Shown here: positions 60,001 through 64,000 of the stretch, piece after piece | Numbering within the stretch: the stretch's first letter is position 1 | Layout: each line of letters opens with the position of its first letter | Assembly: GCA_039881045.1 (NCBI GenBank) | Contig: JAYWVB010000032.1 | Coordinates: 1-64,000, forward strand | Source: Chaetomium olivaceum | Taxonomy: Eukaryota; Ascomycota; Sordariomycetes; Sordariales; Chaetomiaceae | Direction of reading: 5' to 3' | Length of the DNA: 64,000 nucleotides | Position numbers and translations under genes: made by a program | The notes under the pieces: model-generated | Told to the model about the DNA's origin: nothing | What the model saw: only the letters and a program-made list of their open reading frames with translations | Databases searched by the model: none

Positions 60001-60526
60001 CCGTGTCAATCCCGCTCCACACAAGAACGCTTATCCCGGGTCTGAAGGGACAATCGTCGCCGCAAAGGGAATTGAACAGACCAGACGAAGGCCGAACCCT
60101 GTCGAAAGCATGTGGCAGTGGAGGCACCACTGCAGCCATCCGATATGCGGCAGCTGTGCCTCTCCAGCAAAGTCCCGGAATCATCCAATCAATGCCTCCC
60201 ACCATGCTCACTCTTTTTGAGGGGCTGTTCAGAAAAAGGAGGGAGGGAAAGCCGGGGATGAGAAGGGCCTGGATCTCGTATTTCTGTCGCTTATTTCCTA
60301 CCTAGTTGTGAAAGCCGTTTCGCTGACACGCCCAATCTTGACTTTCTGAATTTTTTTCTTGTGCCTCCATTTTCTGTCTCAACTCCGTCGTTGCACTCCG
60401 CGGGTGGTTCGGTTTCAACATATTTCTGGGGGGAATGCTGGCACATGCCGTTGGACCCGCTACGACCCCATGATTTCGCCCAAGTCATTCCATGGCCCAG
60501 ACCGCGTGTGGACGCCCTTCAACAAG
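57090..60526. other. 3.4 kb with no supported gene
   Basis: Several open frames of 160-286 codons overlap on both strands (57171-58031 minus, 58682-59173 plus, 59609-60211 minus) but all look random, with many Arg/Pro/Ser and no motif. A tRNA-like patch at about 58415-58475 fails as a tRNA. No other feature is seen. Confidence 0.45.
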
Positions 60527-62123
60527 ATGATCACTCGGAAATCTTCCCTCCTTCTCTCGATCGCGACCATCAGCCTCCTCATTCTCCTCTACACCTCGAG
60601 GATAGGCGGCTGGTCCGGCCTGGACGAGCCCTATTACCGCCCCGACCATGACCACCACGACCCGCACAAGAGCCAACATGCGCCCCAGGGGAGCCCCCAC
60701 GACACCTCCCGTCCTCCCCCTCCCCCTCCTCCTCCGTCTCCGCCGCCTCCGCCGTCCGACCCGGGATGCGAGGGCTTCCCCGACACCAGCAAGGTGCTGC
60801 TGGTAATGAAGACGGGCGCGTCCGAGGCCTACGCCCGCATCCCCACGCAACTAATGACGATGCTCCGATGCCTGCCCGACTTCCTCATCTTCGGCGACAT
60901 GGACCAGAACATCGGCGGGCAGCCGATCCACGACAGCCTCGACACGGTGCTGCCCGAGGCGCAGGAGGGCAACTCGGACTTCGACCTGTACCGGCGCCAG
61001 AAGTGGTGCCTCGTCGACCAGGAGGTCTGCAACAAGCTGGGCGACCCGGCCAAGGAGGGGTGGAACCTGGACAAGTACAAGAACGTGCACATCGCCGAGA
61101 AGGCCTACAAGATGCGCCCGAACTACGACTGGTACATATTTGTCGACGCCGACACCTACGTGCTATGGCCGAACTTGATGCAGTGGGTCAAGAAGCTGGA
61201 CGCGAGGAAGAAGCTCTACCTCGGCAGCGTGACCCTGATCCACAACTTCAGCTTCGGCCATGGCGGTTCGGGTTACCTGGTCAGCCAGGCCGCCATGAAG
61301 GACTTTGTGGGCGCCCACCCGGGCGTCGCCAACGAGTACGATCTGCAGGCACAAAAGGAGTGCTGCGGCGACTACATCTTTGCGCGCGCCCTAAAGGACA
61401 AGACCGATGTGGGGGTCCAGCAGATGGTAAGTCTCTTTTATCCGGCTCCGCGATACCTCTACAGTTTTGCGCACCACCAGCTCCCGCTACAAACTTCAAC
61501 CGCCAAAAGAATACAGGCTAACCACCCCTCCCTCACAGTGGCCGACCATTAACGGCGAGAAGCCAGCGACGCTCCCCTTCGGCCCATCCCACTGGTGCCA
61601 CCCGGTCGTGACGATGCACCACATGAACGCCGAAGAGATCAACAGCTTCTGGCACTTCGAGCGGCGGCAAGCGCGCAAGCAAACCACACGCCCCCTTCTC
61701 CTCCGGGACATCTACGACGAGTTCCTAGCCCCGCACCTCAACGAGACACGCGCCGACTGGGACAACATGGCCGACAACCGCTTCTACCTCGACACCGAAT
61801 CCGGGCACAACTGGTCCGACTGGCAGCTCAAACGGATGAAAAAGGCCGAGGACTACAACGAGCAGGAAAAGAACGCACACAAGTCCTTCGCCGACTGCGC
61901 GGCCGCGTGCAAGAGCCTCGGCTCGGACGAGTGCTTCCGCTACAAGTACGTCGACGGCGCCTGCAGCATCAGCAACGCCTTCATCATGGGCAAGCCCGTC
62001 AAGCCGGCCGACAACGACAAGGATCGCACCATGAGCGGCTGGGACATGGATAAGATCAAGGCTTGGGTCAGTGAGCAGCCTGCGTGCTCGGATGATGTCA
62101 AGTGGCCCCAAGTCAAGACTTAA
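60527..62123 (+). CDS. GT31-like type II membrane glycosyltransferase with C-terminal PAN/apple-like segment
   Basis: A 494-residue Golgi-type protein from exons 60527-61426 and 61539-62123 (intron GTAAGT to CCTCACAG, 112 nt). A short basic start and one helix (LLLSIATISLLILLYTS) form a type II anchor, followed by a His/Asp-rich stalk and a polyproline run (about residues 65-85). The catalytic part has LLVMKTGASEAYARIPTQL, DFLIFGDMD, YDWYIFVDADTYVLWPNL (a DxD metal site), GSGYLVSQAAM and CCGDYIFARAL, typical of Fringe/core-1-like GT31 enzymes. After WHFER the C-terminus holds SFADCAAACKSLGSDECFRY...ACSI, a PAN/apple-like cysteine pattern. ATG 60527 has A at -3; an upstream in-frame ATG (60470) is weaker. 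Likely adds galactose or GlcNAc to glycoproteins; donor and acceptor are unknown. Confidence 0.82.
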
Positions 62124-63803
62124 CTCAGAGATGGTGTAACCGTCCCGTCGTTCTTTGGATGTTGTTAATGTGTGAGGTTCGCGTGGCATGAATGGCGGGA
62201 TGATAATATGGCCTGTTCGCAAGGGGGTTGGTGGGCTGGCGTAACGGGGTCAGGGCAGAGAGTTGGGTTTGGGTGTTGGGCGGTCGGACAGTTGCATCAC
62301 ACACACACTATACCGGCGCCTGCTTGACGACCGGAGCTCTCTGTTGTTGGATATGGAGCACCCCCTGAGTATTCGGCTGGTGTCTTTGGCGTTTACGGAA
62401 TTTGATGTCTAACGATATGTCGGGCCTCATACTGGGTATAGACCGGGGGTCATGACGGTTGCATTTCCCTGTTCCTATACACAGATAGATGGAGAGCTGT
62501 ATGTAGCGGTCTCGTGTACAATAAGGACGTGTTGCATACATGCATACATGGATATAATCATTCTAACGGCGGCTCGTTAGCATCCACTTTGCCGCTTCCG
62601 TCCCGTCGACTGGGTGTTTGAAGACAATGGCCATAATCATAACGTCACCCGCCCATCGTCACGTTAAAGGTGGCATGGCACAAGGTCACCACGTGTATCT
62701 CGTGATAGAGCGGATCACAATGCAACATCGGTCTAAGCGCGGTGTATCTGGAACAGAAGAAAGTGAAAAGAAATACGGAGCTCATATGATGCCCTGTTAT
62801 CTGCAGTTCAACATCCAGACAAGCAAGTAATCATAGAAGATATTCCCAAATACCGATGGTCCTATCGTCACTTTGAAACTCACAATACTCACAACAACCT
62901 GATCCCTGGCCCGAGCACCTTCGATGCCAGTAGTAGGCGCGATAGCTCTATGTTTAGAGAGATCAAACACAGTAGAGCATTGCACGTCACCGGCTACCCC
63001 AACACATGCATAGCGAGAAGCAATGCAACGGTTGTTCGTACATCTTTAAGTGTCCAGTGACAAATGGTCAATACCAACAACTTTATGAAGTTTATATGTA
63101 GCGCAAGTCGAGTTAAAAGCAACGATTGTCTGCTCCGCCGGTGACTGATAAGCATGGGTTTCCGCCCCGTGTTTGACTCTGACTCGGGGATGAATAGCGC
63201 TCGCGTCATTAATCTCTCGGTATAGTAGTTCATCGTCGCCGGCCCTGGTATTGGAAACCGTAAGCCAACGTTTTCATCAATGTTCTACAGACCCTACCCC
63301 CTCCTAAACGTTAATAAGCTGTTTTTGAGTGGAAGAATATCCGTTTCCCTCTGCCTTCCATACCGTGGCAGGGCTCCCGTGTCCGGCTGATTTTCAAGAG
63401 GGCGGAAGAAGCAGCCCCTTTTAGGGATGGTTGTAAAGATCCCCCACATGTGCCGGCTTTTGTAGGTCCCGGGTGTATGGAATGCGCGCCGGTAACGACC
63501 CGGGAATCGGTAAAATGCAACAAACACGCCGAGGGTGGTTATTATCGTACATGCTGCTACAGGACCCAGTAGTGAAAGGCGCGCGTCTACAGTTTCCTAG
63601 TGCCTTTACTAAATCTAAGTAATGAGCGAGTTATAAAGCTCTGCGTTGACCAGGCATCGAGGCGGAGCAAGCGTTTCCGAGTTGGCTTTGATGCCTGTGG
63701 TGCAATGGCGGTTCGTGCGCATACATAAGAAGGTCGATGAATGAAAGAAAGAGAATGACCCTTTTACACCAAAGCAGTAGTTTGTTCAACACTGGACCTC
63801 AAC
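62124..63803. other. Intergenic region and promoter of the cellulase gene
   Basis: No gene is seen. The right part is the cellulase promoter, with a TATA box at 63631, a CCCCAC word (63444-63449) and GCGGAG (63662-63667) that match the CreA consensus SYGGRG. Confidence 0.5.
63631..63638 (+). promoter_or_regulatory. TATA box of the GH5 gene
   Basis: TTATAAAG about 170 bases before ATG 63804, in the only TATA-like context of this promoter. Confidence 0.5.
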
Positions 63804-64000
63804 ATGAAGCTGCTCAGCATTTTTCTCGGCGCAGTGGCTGCCAGCTCGGCGCTAGCGGCACTGGCATCTGATACACCGACTCCAACAACCAAGGAGAAGC
63901 GAGCCGGCAAGTTCAAGTTTGTCGGCGTCAACCAGTCTGGCGCCGAGTTCGGCAAGGACACCCTGCCCGGGCAGCTCGGCAAGCATTACACCTGGCCAGC
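63804..64000 (+). CDS. GH5 endoglucanase, N-terminal part (cut by the window edge)
   Basis: The first 65 codons of a secreted glycoside hydrolase family 5 cellulase. A clear signal peptide (MKLLSIFLGAVAASSALA) is followed by a short propeptide ending KEKR, a Kex2-type cleavage site. The mature start GKFKFVGVNQSGAEFG matches the first beta-strand of fungal GH5 endoglucanases, which cut beta-1,4-glucan. The frame is open to the edge, and the catalytic glutamates lie beyond it. No carbohydrate-binding module is seen before the catalytic domain. CreA-like sites upstream fit glucose repression of a cellulase. Confidence 0.85.
   Translation, partial: MKLLSIFLGAVAASSALAALASDTPTPTTKEKRAGKFKFVGVNQSGAEFGKDTLPGQLGKHYTWP

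Noticed and set aside
59609..60211. 200-codon minus-strand open frame
   Set aside because: No motif; overlapped by open frames on the plus strand.
29742..62123. A biosynthetic gene cluster combining the IDO-like, DUF1479 and glycosyltransferase genes
   Set aside because: There is no backbone synthase, no pathway-specific regulator, and the genes are far apart and interrupted by housekeeping genes.

Overview
The window is nuclear DNA of a filamentous ascomycete, most likely a Sordariomycete. Genes lie on both strands without operons. They carry short GT-AG introns (about 45-135 nt), several with CTAAC/CTGAC-type branch sites. The families present are typical of mould genomes: DAL5-type permease, fungal rhodopsin-domain membrane protein, ankyrin protein with a fungal N-terminal module, SRR1-like protein, DUF1479 protein, GH5 cellulase. 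The species cannot be fixed from the sequence alone.

Layout. 1-1.7 kb: TA-rich, no gene. 1.7-12.8 kb: DAL5-family permease (-), Gfo/Idh/MocA oxidoreductase (+, broken frame), sterol-desaturase-superfamily hydroxylase (-), two small unrecognised proteins (+), SRR1-like protein (+), small secreted protein (-). 13-25.9 kb: GNAT acetyltransferase (+), unrecognised 423-residue protein (-), MFS transporter (+), atypical SDR (+), ankyrin-repeat protein (+), NTF2/SnoaL-like protein (-), secreted sorbosone-dehydrogenase-like quinoprotein (-). 26-38.4 kb: rhodopsin-domain membrane protein (-), indoleamine-2,3-dioxygenase-like protein (+), unrecognised membrane protein (-), DUF1479 protein (-). 38.4-44.6 kb: a 6.2 kb stretch with no gene I can support. 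44.6-57.1 kb: CCCH zinc finger/RBR ubiquitin ligase (-), M1 aminopeptidase (-), TCP11/Sok1-type protein (-), single-pass membrane protein (-). 60.5-62.1 kb: GT31-like type II membrane glycosyltransferase (+). 63.8 kb to the edge: start of a secreted GH5 endoglucanase (+).

No biosynthetic cluster, mobile element, CRISPR array or rRNA was found, and no convincing tRNA. The genes are a mix of housekeeping functions (proteolysis, ubiquitin, TCP11 signalling), transport, and secreted carbohydrate-active enzymes; they do not form one pathway.

Two properties of the window stand out. First, nine genes have reading frames broken by losses of one or two bases (twelve events, seven of the one-base losses at or next to C/G runs or CAC repeats). 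Every affected gene is otherwise free of stops, and each returns to an exact multiple of three once the losses are counted, which suggests sequence/assembly errors rather than real gene decay. Second, in about ten genes on both strands the coding strand changes from C-rich to G-rich toward the 3' end.
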